Source of the DNA: Acidobacteriota bacterium
Lineage (GTDB): Bacteria; Acidobacteriota; Terriglobia; Acidiferrales; UBA7541
Assembly (NCBI GenBank): GCA_013286465.1
Contig: JABDFR010000012.1
Coordinates: 1 to 55,730, forward strand
DNA: 55,730 nt
Direction of reading: 5' to 3'
The notes beneath the pieces are model-generated. The model worked only from the letters and a program-made list of their open reading frames with translations. It had not been told where the DNA came from and did not search any database. The first letter of the stretch is position 1, and every line of letters begins with the position of its first letter. The translations under genes and the position numbers were made by a program. Below are positions 1 through 8,487 of this stretch, piece after piece.

Positions 1-561
1 GCGGAGAAAAAGGCGCGCGTGGTGGCGATTAGCGATTCGCGCGGGGGAGTTTTTAATTCGCGGGGGATCGATCCTTTGAAGGCGATGCGTTACAAGGAAC
101 GCTCTGGGACTGTGGTGGGGATGCCTGGGACTTCGCGGATTTCTAATGATGATTTGCTGACTATGAAGTGCGACATTTTGATTCCTGCGGCGCTCGAGAA
201 CGTGGTTACTTTGAATAACGCGGAATTGATTAAGGCGCGGATTGTGGCTGAGGCTGCTAATGGGCCTACTACACCTCATGCGGATGAAGTTTTGGCGCGT
301 AAGGGGATTTTGTTGATTCCCGATATTTTGGCGAATGCTGGGGGCGTGACGGTTAGTTATTTTGAGTGGGCGCAGAATCGCGAGGGATTTTTCTGGTCTG
401 AGGCTGAGGTGAATTCGCGATTGGAAACTGTGGTGAAGCGCTCGTTCCAGCAGGTGCATGAGATGGCGCGGAAGCATCATGCGCATATGCGTACGGGGGC
501 TTATATTTTGGCGGTGGGGCGCGTGGCGGATGCGACGGTGGTGCGCGGGCTTTATCCGTAG
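1..561 (+). CDS. gdhA: Glutamate dehydrogenase, C-terminal part (5' truncated by window edge)
   Basis: The reading frame is open from base 1 and ends at TAG 559-561, giving the last ~186 residues of a Glu/Leu/Phe/Val dehydrogenase. The family catalyses reversible NAD(P)-linked oxidative deamination of glutamate to 2-oxoglutarate in the cytoplasm. The visible part is the nucleotide-binding domain and C-terminal helices: an IPAALENVV stretch, the EAANGPTTPHAD segment, then PDILANAGGVTVSYFEWAQN, all typical of hexameric GDH. The N-terminal substrate-binding lysines lie outside the window. It is followed by ~210 bp without a gene. Cofactor preference cannot be judged from this fragment. Confidence 0.9.
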   Translation, partial: AEKKARVVAISDSRGGVFNSRGIDPLKAMRYKERSGTVVGMPGTSRISNDDLLTMKCDILIPAALENVVTLNNAELIKARIVAEAANGPTTPHADEVLARKGILLIPDILANAGGVTVSYFEWAQNREGFFWSEAEVNSRLETVVKRSFQQVHEMARKHHAHMRTGAYILAVGRVADATVVRGLYP

Positions 562-774
562 TTCAATTTTCAATTCACATGAAATTTAATTTTCTCCGCT
601 AGGCGACGGTTTCGTACCGCCGGCGCTTCGTTTCAAACCTGATACAACTTCAGAAAAAATTAGGCTTGCGCTGTGCTTCATTACGCGCGTACATTTCTCT
701 TTGCCGGCTCGCCATTGCAACTTGGCGGAGTCGGCATTTGTGCCTGAGTGCTTCTGGGCGAGGAATTTTTTGAA

Positions 775-1666
775 TTGAGCAACCAATCGAATCATGGGAC
801 GCATACGCCGCCGATACTTTTGACGATCGCGGGATTTGATCCTTCTTGCGGGGCTGGCGTTTCGGCGGATCTGAAAACTTTCGCGGCGCACAATTGTTAC
901 GGCGTCGCAGCGATTACTGCGCTGACTGTGCAATCTACTCAGGGCGTGCGATCGGTGCATCCGACGCCTGCGCCGACATTGCGTGCGCAGCTTGACGCTC
1001 TTGCCGAAGATTGCCATATCGCCGCGGTGAAAATCGGCATGCTCGGCACGAAGGCCAATGCCGTGGCTGTGGCGGACTTCATCGATAAAAACAAATTCGC
1101 GCACATCGTGCTCGATCCGGTTACAAAACCTACCGCCGGTTCGCCGGAATTGATCGATGAAGGCGGATTGAAATTTTTGCGCGATGAATTTATTCGCCGG
1201 GCTACTGTGATTACGCCGAATATTCCTGAGGCTGAGTTTCTTACTGGGATTACGATTAAAGATGTGGCGGATATGAAAACTGCGGCGCTGAAACTTGGCG
1301 AGCAGGGGGGCGCGGGCGGTGATTGTTACCGGCGGGCATTTGGAGCGGCCGGTGGATGTGGTTTGGGAAGGTGGGGAAGTTACGCAGTTGGCTGGGGATG
1401 CGGTGAAGAGCGAGAACACGCATGGCTCCGGCTGCACTTTTTCATCGGCGATTGCGGCGCAGTTGGCGCTGGGATTGCAATTGCGCGAGGCTGCGATTTT
1501 GGCTAAGGCTTATGTGACTAAGGCGATCGAGAAAAGTTATTCGGTGGGCAAGGGGCATGGTCCTCTGAATCATTTTTACCGGTTTTATCAGGAGCCGCCG
1601 ACGCGCGGTGTTCATGAAGTGCCGCAGCATGGGTTGCATCCCGCAGCAGAGCCTGCCGCGCATTAA
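775..1666 (+). pseudogene. thiD: Hydroxymethylpyrimidine/phosphomethylpyrimidine kinase, frameshifted
   Basis: ThiD phosphorylates HMP and HMP-P in thiamine pyrophosphate synthesis. The first frame carries LLTIAGFDPSCGAGVSADLK, TVQSTQGV, KIGMLG, DPV and TPNIPEAE, typical of the ribokinase-fold HMP-P kinase. At a run of six G (1305-1310) the frame is lost: before it reads KLGEQG and, with one G removed, it continues ARAVIVTGGH and on through HGSGCTFSSAIAA (the anion-hole/catalytic region) to TAA 1664-1666. The repaired protein would be ~296 aa, somewhat longer than usual because of a C-terminal tail. I place the start at TTG 775 because GAGGAA (760-765) sits 9 nt upstream; GTG 748 is an in-frame alternative. 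The break may be a sequencing error in a homopolymer, a real mutation, or a slippery site; all domain parts are otherwise intact. Confidence 0.85.
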
Positions 1667-1667
1667 A

Positions 1668-1831
1668 GTAGCGCTGGCGTCCCGCCGGCTCTTACGACCG
1701 AGTGGTAAGCCAGAACTATAAATCCAGATCGGCGCGATCCACACCACTATATCCACTGGTTTGCACTGTCCGAGATTTTGCGATGTAGCGGAAGTGTTGC
1801 TCGTAAGAGCCGGCAGGGACGCCAGCGGTAC
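1668..1831. repeat. GTAG-headed REP-like doublet, subfamily A
   Basis: Left half 1668-1697 reads GTAGCGCTGGCGTCCC then GCCGGCTCTTACGA; GCTGGCG and CGCCGGC can pair around TCC with one wobble. The right half 1801-1831 is the inverted copy (TCGTAAGAGCC...), with GTAC in place of the GTAG head. Heads face outward, 164 bp overall, starting 1 base after the thiD stop. Confidence 0.75.
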
Positions 1832-1854
1832 AACGGCAACGGCAACGTCAAAAA

Positions 1855-1877
1855 CGCCGGCTGGCAGCCGGCGCTAC
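1855..1877 (-). repeat. GTAG-headed REP-like element at a stop codon
   Basis: On the minus strand this reads GTAGCGCCGGCTGCC followed by AGCCGGCG, a strong hairpin behind a GTAG head. The TAG of the head (1876-1874) is the stop codon of the adenosine deaminase-like gene. Confidence 0.65.
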
Positions 1878-3460
1878 TTTTCAAATTCGCGGAAGCGGCG
1901 CTCGAGTTCCCACTGCTGTTTTGCTTTCTCGCTGGATTTCAGGAAATCGTTGCAGCGTTGGGTTGGTTTTTCTGCGCCTGGGGGTTCGCTGGCGCAGCCT
2001 GCGTTTGTCTGCTTGAAGTTATCTCGGGAGCGCCAGAGGCTTTCGCCTGGTAGGAAGCTGTGTTCGATTCCTGTGCGCGCGATCTGTTTTAGTTCCGGAT
2101 AATTGAGATTGTAGGTTTCTACTGCGCGGACGTATTCGTTCGTTAGATCGATTCGCGATACCCCTTCGTCGTCTGTTGAGAGGGCCACTGGTACGCCGAA
2201 TTGACGATAGATTGGGAATGGATGATCTTTGCCGCTGATTCCCAGGATTACGTCGTTGCTGGTTAGATTGATTTCTACCATCACGTGCTTCGCGGCCATT
2301 TCTTTTAGTAGCTCGTGCGGTTTGGTCTCATACATTATGTCGACGCCGTGGCCGATTCTTTCGGCTTGGGCTACTTCTACGGCTTGGCGGATGTGGCAGC
2401 AGAGGCCTTCGTAGGGGACTAGGCCTGGGGCTAGTTCTCCGGCGTGCAGGCTGATGTGAATTTTTGGGTACGCCGTGTGGAGATAGGCGACCATTTTCAT
2501 TTGTAACGCGTAATCGTTCATGGAGACATAGCCGTCTTCGGGCATTACGAAATTAATTCCTACCACGCGGGGATCGTTTGACGCGATTTCGAAGCCTATT
2601 AGCGTTTGCGCGAAGACTTGTTCTTTCGGGAAGCCGCGTAGGACTTGATAGAGATAACGGATTTCTACGTTGCACGCGGGGGTTGCGTCCGATTGGCCGC
2701 AATGTTCGCGATCTTTGCGGACGGCTTCGGCTTGATCGAAATGTTCGCTCGCTACTTTTATATCGTCTCGCAATCCTTGCTTCAGTAGAGCTTCGCGCAA
2801 GAGGGAGAAATCATCGTTCCAACGAATCATGCGCGAAAGCAAAACCGTGTGGCCGAATTCCGGCGTTTCCATGATTTCCAGGTATTGTTCGTTTTGGGCC
2901 GCGGCGCGGGTGGCTACTTCGTCTAGCCATTCGCCTTTGTGGCGTTGGGCCGTGCCGCCGAATTTGCTGAAAGTATCGAAGAAATGATCGTGGGCGCTTT
3001 CGCCGGTTGTCGGAACGAAGCTGCGCATAGAGAAGGAATCTACTAGGGCGTCGTAGAGATGTTGATCTTGGAATGCATGGGCGGCTGGGACTTTACCGTC
3101 GCCGCATTCGGAATCTGGCGACGATTTTGCCGGGGCGAACGATAGCGTCGTGATGTCTACGCAGAGATGGTCTTCGGCTGCTGCGCGGATGAAGGATTCG
3201 GCGTAGACGGCGCCGGTTAGGTGGATGTGCAGGTCGGCGCCTTTGGGCATTTTGTAGAGCCACGTGCGTAGGGATAGGGGATTTTGGCGGGCGGCTTCGA
3301 GGTCGCGGGCGGTGCGGGATTCTGGGGTGGCGGATTTTTCGGCAGGACGTTTTGGCGTGGATTGGGCTGGGAGGATTGTGGCTGCGACGAGAAACAGGAT
3401 TGCGGCAGTTGAGAAATTTTGCCGGGTGCGATCGTGATGCCTCAAATTTATCGTTTTCAT
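1874..3460 (-). CDS. Secreted adenosine deaminase-like protein (ADA/ADGF type)
   Basis: Predicted 528-residue amidohydrolase converting adenosine (or a related nucleoside) to inosine. A basic start followed by AAILFLVAATILPAQS looks like a Sec signal peptide, so it is probably periplasmic, unlike the cytosolic bacterial Add. Metal-site motifs of the family are present in order: GADLHIHLTGAV (HxH), HISLHAGEL, GHGVDIM and STDDEGVS (the Asp pair). The length exceeds classical Add (~335 aa) and is nearer the secreted ADGF/CECR1 group. It lies 162 bp downstream of pyrC on the same strand, so nucleoside salvage beside pyrimidine synthesis is plausible. The stop codon is formed by the GTAG head of a repeat. 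Exact substrate is not shown. Confidence 0.85.
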   Translation of the reverse strand: MKTINLRHHDRTRQNFSTAAILFLVAATILPAQSTPKRPAEKSATPESRTARDLEAARQNPLSLRTWLYKMPKGADLHIHLTGAVYAESFIRAAAEDHLCVDITTLSFAPAKSSPDSECGDGKVPAAHAFQDQHLYDALVDSFSMRSFVPTTGESAHDHFFDTFSKFGGTAQRHKGEWLDEVATRAAAQNEQYLEIMETPEFGHTVLLSRMIRWNDDFSLLREALLKQGLRDDIKVASEHFDQAEAVRKDREHCGQSDATPACNVEIRYLYQVLRGFPKEQVFAQTLIGFEIASNDPRVVGINFVMPEDGYVSMNDYALQMKMVAYLHTAYPKIHISLHAGELAPGLVPYEGLCCHIRQAVEVAQAERIGHGVDIMYETKPHELLKEMAAKHVMVEINLTSNDVILGISGKDHPFPIYRQFGVPVALSTDDEGVSRIDLTNEYVRAVETYNLNYPELKQIARTGIEHSFLPGESLWRSRDNFKQTNAGCASEPPGAEKPTQRCNDFLKSSEKAKQQWELERRFREFEK

Positions 3461-3591
3461 TTTTCGCCGGTGTGGATGTTACGGCGAAAGTGGAGTCCAG
3501 AGAAGTGGATTTGTTGGTTTTTCCGGCGTGAGGCGGGCTCGAATTTACGCGTGGAGTCCGGCGTCGATTTTGGGTGGATTGGGATGCGCGG

Positions 3592-3621
3592 TCGTAAGAG
3601 CCGGCGGGACGCCAGCGCTAC
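3592..3621 (-). repeat. GTAG-headed REP-like element, subfamily A (single)
   Basis: TCGTAAGAGCC, then GGCGGGACGCCAGCGCTAC: the exact reverse complement of the left half at 1668-1697. It lies one base beyond the pyrC stop codon, between pyrC and the adenosine deaminase-like gene. Confidence 0.75.
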
Positions 3622-3622
3622 G

Positions 3623-4906
3623 TTAGGCGCTGGTGGCGGTTTCGCGGCGCCAGACTAGTTTGCCGTTTACGATTGTTGCCATTGGGGCACCTTGGAATTC
3701 GCGATTGTCGAAAGGGGTGTTTTGGGATTTGCTGGCGGAATCTTTGGCGCGGAAGGTCCATTTGTGATTTGTGGAGAAAATTGTTAAGTCGGCGGTCTCG
3801 CCTGCTGCAATTTTTCGCTCGATGCCCAAAACCTTTGCTGGACCTGTGGTGAATAGTTCTATCAGGCGCATTAGCGGGATTTTTTTCGTGTGCACTAATT
3901 CTGATAGGGCTAGGGCTAATGCGGTTTCGAAGCCGGTGATTCCGAATGGGGCGCGGTCGAATTCTACGTCTTTGCTGGCTGGATGATGCGGGGCGTGATC
4001 GGTACCGATGGCGTCCACGGTGCCGTCGGCTAGGCCTGCTAGTAGGGCTTCGCGATCTTCGCGGGAGGCTAGCGGGGGATTCATTTTGTAGCGCGTGTCG
4101 TAGATTACGTCTTCGTCGATTAGCGTGAAATGGTGCGGGGTTACTTCGCACGTTACGGCTAGGCCCTGCTTTTTTGCGGCGCGTACGTGGGCTAGCGAGA
4201 CGCGCGAGGAGAGATGCGCTATGTGCAGATGCGCGCCGGTTAGCGCGGCGATTTCTACGTCGCGGCCTACGCAGATGGATTCGGATTCGGCGGGAATCCC
4301 TTTTAGGCCTAGACGGACTGAGCGCGGGCCTTCGCGCATTACGCCGCCGGCGGCCAACGACGGATCTTCGCAGTGATCGATTACTGCTAGGCCTAGCGAG
4401 CGGCAGTAGTCCATGGTTTGGCGCATCAGCTTGGCGGTGGCTACCGGTTTGCCATCGTCGCTTACGGCTACGATTCCGGCATCTTGCATTGCGGCGATTT
4501 CTGCTAGGGCTTCGCCTTTGCTGCCTACCGATACTGCGCCGATTGGCCAGACTCGGACGCTCGCGGCGGCTGCGGCTCGCTCGACTATTGAACGCGTTAC
4601 CGAGGCATTGTCATTTACCGGTTGCGTGTTGGGCATGCAGCAGACGGCGGTGAAGCCGCCTCGGGCGGCGGCGCGGGTGCCGGTTTCGATGGTTTCGGAA
4701 ATTTCCTGGCCTGGCTCGCGTAGATGGCAGTGAAGATCTATGAATCCGGGCGCGACGATTAGGCCGGTGGCATCGAGGATTTCTGCGTCGGGGGCGCTTA
4801 ACGCGGGTCCTGTGCGTGCGATGCGCGGGCCATCTAGCAAAAGATCTTGTGCGGCGTCGGTGCCGCTTGCGGGATCGAGGATGCGTCCGCCGCGGATTAG
4901 AATCAT
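3623..4906 (-). CDS. pyrC: Dihydroorotase, class I
   Basis: Third step of de novo pyrimidine synthesis: cyclises N-carbamoyl-aspartate to dihydroorotate (cytoplasm). The 427-residue protein has the amidohydrolase metal motifs DLHCHLREPG, VTPHHFTL and GTDHAPH, and length and motifs match the class I enzymes that often complex with aspartate transcarbamoylase. The ATG start overlaps the pyrB stop by 4 bp (ATGA), so translation is likely coupled. It is last in the pyrR-pyrB-pyrC operon. Confidence 0.95.
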   Translation of the reverse strand: MILIRGGRILDPASGTDAAQDLLLDGPRIARTGPALSAPDAEILDATGLIVAPGFIDLHCHLREPGQEISETIETGTRAAARGGFTAVCCMPNTQPVNDNASVTRSIVERAAAAASVRVWPIGAVSVGSKGEALAEIAAMQDAGIVAVSDDGKPVATAKLMRQTMDYCRSLGLAVIDHCEDPSLAAGGVMREGPRSVRLGLKGIPAESESICVGRDVEIAALTGAHLHIAHLSSRVSLAHVRAAKKQGLAVTCEVTPHHFTLIDEDVIYDTRYKMNPPLASREDREALLAGLADGTVDAIGTDHAPHHPASKDVEFDRAPFGITGFETALALALSELVHTKKIPLMRLIELFTTGPAKVLGIERKIAAGETADLTIFSTNHKWTFRAKDSASKSQNTPFDNREFQGAPMATIVNGKLVWRRETATSA

Positions 4907-5898
4907 GCGAGATTTTCCTTTGCGGGATGCGGGGCGTCGGGGGAGGCGCCGCTAACGAGTTGAAAGAGTAGCGCCATGCGTATCGCTAGGCCGTTAGTAA
5001 CTTGCTCGAGAATGCAGGATTGCGGTCCGTCGGCTACGGCTGGATCGATTTCGAGGCCGCGAATCATTGGGCCGGGATGCAGAACGATCGCGTCGGGCTT
5101 GGCTAGACGTAGGCGCTCGGTGGTTAGTTGATAGCGCAGAATGTAATCATCGAGTGAGATTGGCGGCTCGTGGATGCGCTCGGATTGCACGCGCAGGACG
5201 ATCACTACATCTGATTCTGCTAGCGCTTTTTCTATGCGTGGTTCGCGCTGGATATTTGGGGCTAGACATTCCAGCTCGCGCGGGACCCACATGGCTGGGC
5301 CGCACAAAGTGATTCGCGCGCCGAATTTGCTTAGCAGATGAATATTCGAGCGGGCTACCCGGCTGTGGAGGATGTCGCCGAGGATTGTTACATTGAGCGC
5401 GTCGAGGCGGCCTTTGCGATCGCGGATCGTCAGTGCGTCGAGTAAGGCTTGCGTGGGATGTTCGTGCGTGCCGTCGCCGGCGTTTAGCACCGGAATATCT
5501 ACGCGGCGGGCTATAAAATCTGCGGCGCCCGAGGCTGCGTGGCGAATTACGATTCCGTCGGGCTTCATCGCTTCCAGCGTCCACACCGTGTCAATTAAGG
5601 ACTCGCCTTTTTTCAGGCTGGAGGATTCGGCTTGCAGATTCATTACATCGGCGCCCAGGCGGGCTGCTGAGGTGGCGAAACTGATGCGCGTGCGCGTGGA
5701 GGGTTCGAAGAAGGCTAGAGCTACCGTTTTGCCTCTTAGCGTGGCTAATTTTTTTAGCGGGTGGCGCTGGAATTCTTGAAATGGCTTCGCCTGATCGAGG
5801 ATTAGGATAATTTGCTCGGCGGTTAGCGGCTCGATGCCGAGCAGATGGCGCAGGTGTTGAGGCACGGGCTTTTGTGGAATCGGGACGGCGCTAGTCAA
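4903..5898 (-). CDS. pyrB: Aspartate carbamoyltransferase catalytic subunit
   Basis: Condenses carbamoyl phosphate and aspartate to carbamoyl-aspartate. The 331-residue chain shows the carbamoyl-phosphate motif FFEPSTRTRISF near residues 60-70, HEHPTQALLD for the active site, and LHPGPM near the C-terminus. It overlaps pyrR by 8 bp upstream and pyrC by 4 bp downstream, giving a tight operon. No pyrI regulatory subunit is present nearby, as expected for the PyrR/class I PyrC arrangement. Confidence 0.96.
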   Translation of the reverse strand: MTSAVPIPQKPVPQHLRHLLGIEPLTAEQIILILDQAKPFQEFQRHPLKKLATLRGKTVALAFFEPSTRTRISFATSAARLGADVMNLQAESSSLKKGESLIDTVWTLEAMKPDGIVIRHAASGAADFIARRVDIPVLNAGDGTHEHPTQALLDALTIRDRKGRLDALNVTILGDILHSRVARSNIHLLSKFGARITLCGPAMWVPRELECLAPNIQREPRIEKALAESDVVIVLRVQSERIHEPPISLDDYILRYQLTTERLRLAKPDAIVLHPGPMIRGLEIDPAVADGPQSCILEQVTNGLAIRMALLFQLVSGASPDAPHPAKENLA

Positions 5899-6439
5899 CG
5901 CGGTCCACGAGCATCACGCGCTCCTCCTTGTCAATTTCTTGCAGGCGGACTTCTACGATTTCGGTGTCGGCGGTGGTGATTTTGCGGCCGATGAAAGTAG
6001 CTTCGATGGGCAGCTCGCGATGGCCGCGATCGATTAGCACGCACATGCGTACGCGCTTGGGGCGGCCTAGATCGAAGAGGCCGTTCATGGCGGCGCGGGC
6101 GGTGCGGCCGGTGTAGAGGACGTCGTCGATCAGGACTAGATCTTGATTATCAACTACGAAAGGGATTTCGGTGGATTGCACTACAGGATGCGCGGCTACG
6201 GTGGAGAGATCGTCGCGGTATAGAGTGATATCGAGCGTGCCTACCGGGATTTCTACGTGGGCGAAACCGTTGATATATTTTGCCAGGCGTTGGGCTAGCG
6301 GGACGCCTCGGCGGCGTACGCCGATTAGGGCTACATCTTTTGTGCCGCCGCTTTTTTCTACGATTTCATGGGCTAAACGCTGCAGGGTGCGATCGATTTC
6401 TTCGGCGCTGAGGAGCTGCCTTTTCTCGACGACGCGCAT
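5891..6439 (-). CDS. pyrR: Bifunctional PyrR regulator / uracil phosphoribosyltransferase
   Basis: PyrR binds UMP/UTP and pyr mRNA to repress pyr genes, and has weak UPRT activity. The 182-residue protein carries the PRPP loop VLIDDVLYTGRTARAA and the N-terminal GVRRRGVPLAQRLA block typical of PyrR. It is first in the pyrRBC operon. Only 55 bp separate it from the divergent phosphatase gene and there are no gaps inside the operon, so I see no room for the transcription attenuator that PyrR uses in Bacillus; control at the pyrR ribosome-binding region (AGGATGA, just upstream) is one possibility. Confidence 0.95.
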   Translation of the reverse strand: MRVVEKRQLLSAEEIDRTLQRLAHEIVEKSGGTKDVALIGVRRRGVPLAQRLAKYINGFAHVEIPVGTLDITLYRDDLSTVAAHPVVQSTEIPFVVDNQDLVLIDDVLYTGRTARAAMNGLFDLGRPKRVRMCVLIDRGHRELPIEATFIGRKITTADTEIVEVRLQEIDKEERVMLVDRVD

Positions 6440-6494
6440 TGGTGGGTCATCCTAACATAGGGATTGGGATTTCGGGAATCGGCGTGGGAGGACA

Positions 6495-8225
6495 ATGGGC
6501 AGCATGCTAGACTCGCGAAATATGAATCGAAACAAACGCACGAGAGCCGTTCGATGTTCACTTTCTACGGCAATGCTTGCCGCTGCGGTGCTGATCGGCG
6601 CTCGCATTCCGGTCTCAGCGCTGACGGCGGCGCATCCCGGGCTGGGGGCGCGGCCGAAGCTCGTAGTGCTCATCGTTGTGGACCAGATGCGGGCGGATTA
6701 TCTCGAAAGGTATGCGACGATTCTTCGCGACGGATTTAAGCGGCTGACTACAGAGGGCGAGTGGTTCACTAACGCTGCTTATCCTTATGCGAAGACCGTG
6801 ACTTGTGCAGGACATTCTACCGTATCCACAGGGGTTTTTCCTTCGACGCACGGGATGATCAACAACACTTGGTGGGATCGGGCAGCGGGGAAGACGGTCA
6901 CATGCACGGGGGATGCGAAAACTTCGCTGATCGTGTATGGAGCTGCGGGGGGCGCTGCCGGGACGAAATCTGGCGAAAGTGATTGGCAGATGAAGGCGCC
7001 GTCGTTTGCGGAACAGCTTCGAGCGCAGTCGACTGGCTCACGCGTTGTTGCGCTTTCACTCAAAGCTAGAGCTGCGATTTCGATGGCGGGCCACAGCGCG
7101 GATTCTGTGACCTGGCTGAACGGCGAGAATTTCGCGACTTCGACTGCTTATGGCGATTCGCCGCGGCCGGAGATAATGGCATACGCTAAATCTCACCCGA
7201 TCAAAAGCGAATTCGGGAAGATTCTCCGAGTTTCACATGACGGAGGCCAGGTCTCGGTCAGACCTTTCAGTCTTCCCGGGCAACCTGAGTCCACGGCGGA
7301 TTCAATCGCAAAGCAGCTCGGTACTGGAGTCGTCAGGTCTGACGACGAATGGGAAGCTAGCGCATTCTCGGACGCCTACTTGGCAAAATTAGCCGAACTC
7401 GAAATAGAGAAGCTCAAACTTGGGCATGCCGAAGGTACTGATTTTCTGGCGATAAGCTTTTCCGCGCTCGATATCGTTGGCCATGCGAAGGGGCCCGACA
7501 GTTCCGAGGTTCGCACAATCCTGTTCTATTTGGACGCGACGCTGGGCGAATTGTTCGATGATCTCGATCATCGCGTTGGCAAGGGGAATTACGTTGTGGC
7601 GATTACTGGGGATCATGGTGTGGCGCGGGTGCCTGAAATTGCGGCGAAAGATGGCGTGGATGCTGGGCGGGCGGATGTTGGTGAATTGACGGCTGGCATT
7701 ACTAAGGCGCTTGCGCCTTTTGGCGGCGGCGACAAGCCTGTTGCGGCTTTTGCGGATGGCGATATTTATTTTGCGGCGGGGATTTGGGACAAGATTAGCG
7801 CTGATCCGAAGGCTATGGATGCGGTGTTTGCGGCTATTCGCGGAGTGGCTGGCGTGGCGGAGGTGTTTCGCGTGGATCAGCTTGGCGAGTTGGCGGAGAA
7901 GAATCCGTTGGCTCGGGATGCTTTGCTTAGCGAATTTCCTGGGCGCGGCGGGGATTTATTTGTGATTCCCAAGCCGAATTGGTTTTTTGACCGGCGCGGG
8001 AAATCGGGGGAGTGGGGCGGAGGGACTACGCATGGGACGCCTTACGATTACGATCAGCGAGTGCCGATTATTCTGATGGGCGGCGCGATTGCGGCCGGGA
8101 AAAATGCGGACGCGGTTACGCCTGCGGATATTGCGCCGACTTTTGCAGAGTTGACTGGTATCACGATCGCGCATACCGATGGGCATGCGCTTCCGATCGT
8201 CGCAGCCTCAGCGAAATCTCGTTGA
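6495..8225 (+). CDS. Secreted PafA-like alkaline phosphatase
   Basis: A 576-residue member of the alkaline phosphatase/nucleotide pyrophosphatase superfamily, predicted periplasmic phosphomonoesterase. The signal peptide is clear (NRNKRTRAVR followed by a hydrophobic AMLAAAVLIGARIPVSA). Catalytic features are visible: VVDQMRADYLERY (metal Asp), TVTCAGHSTVSTGVFPSTHG with the nucleophile Thr, ISFSALDIVGH, GDHGVARVPE, and THGTPYDYDQRVPIIL near the end. ATG 6495 has GGAGG only 3 nt upstream; ATG 6504 and ATG 6522 are alternatives, and 6522 would give the tidiest signal peptide. It is divergent from pyrR and could release nucleosides or phosphate outside the cytoplasm, but a link to the pyr genes is only positional. 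Confidence 0.85.
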   Translation: MGSMLDSRNMNRNKRTRAVRCSLSTAMLAAAVLIGARIPVSALTAAHPGLGARPKLVVLIVVDQMRADYLERYATILRDGFKRLTTEGEWFTNAAYPYAKTVTCAGHSTVSTGVFPSTHGMINNTWWDRAAGKTVTCTGDAKTSLIVYGAAGGAAGTKSGESDWQMKAPSFAEQLRAQSTGSRVVALSLKARAAISMAGHSADSVTWLNGENFATSTAYGDSPRPEIMAYAKSHPIKSEFGKILRVSHDGGQVSVRPFSLPGQPESTADSIAKQLGTGVVRSDDEWEASAFSDAYLAKLAELEIEKLKLGHAEGTDFLAISFSALDIVGHAKGPDSSEVRTILFYLDATLGELFDDLDHRVGKGNYVVAITGDHGVARVPEIAAKDGVDAGRADVGELTAGITKALAPFGGGDKPVAAFADGDIYFAAGIWDKISADPKAMDAVFAAIRGVAGVAEVFRVDQLGELAEKNPLARDALLSEFPGRGGDLFVIPKPNWFFDRRGKSGEWGGGTTHGTPYDYDQRVPIILMGGAIAAGKNADAVTPADIAPTFAELTGITIAHTDGHALPIVAASAKSR

Positions 8226-8253
8226 GCTATGAATTCGAGGTAGAGGGCCTTTC

Positions 8254-8412
8254 GTAGGGCCCGCGCTTTGGCGGGCCTCTTGGGCAGGATGTAACGCCAC
8301 GGCGCAATTTCCGCACACCCAGATATCATCAACAGCCGTCTGCGCTGTGCCGTGATCTTGCCGTGAATTTACGTCTTGCACGAAGAGGCCCGCCATGAAG
8401 CGCGGGCCCTAC
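8254..8412. repeat. GTAG-headed REP-like doublet, subfamily B
   Basis: Left half 8254-8279 is GTAGGGCCCGCG, loop, GCGGGCCTC; the right half 8385-8412 is its inverted copy ending CGCGGGCCCTAC. Heads face outward, 159 bp in total. The flank CTACGTTCGGA after the right half recurs at the 12938-12963 copy. Confidence 0.75.
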
Positions 8413-8487
8413 GTTCGGAGGCGCTTCGCGTTTTCCACAGACATCCACAGCGTCTCATCTTGACTCACGTGATAGACTCTCGGGCTA

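Noticed and set aside
586-1437. Long minus-strand open frame opposite thiD
   Set aside because: It is Arg/His-rich antisense of the thiD codons with no domain; high GC yields such frames.
8431-8449. Two DnaA-box-like sequences (TTTTCCACA, ACATCCACA)
   Set aside because: Only two imperfect boxes, no dnaA/dnaN, no AT-rich unwinding region, and the skew change is of terminus type.
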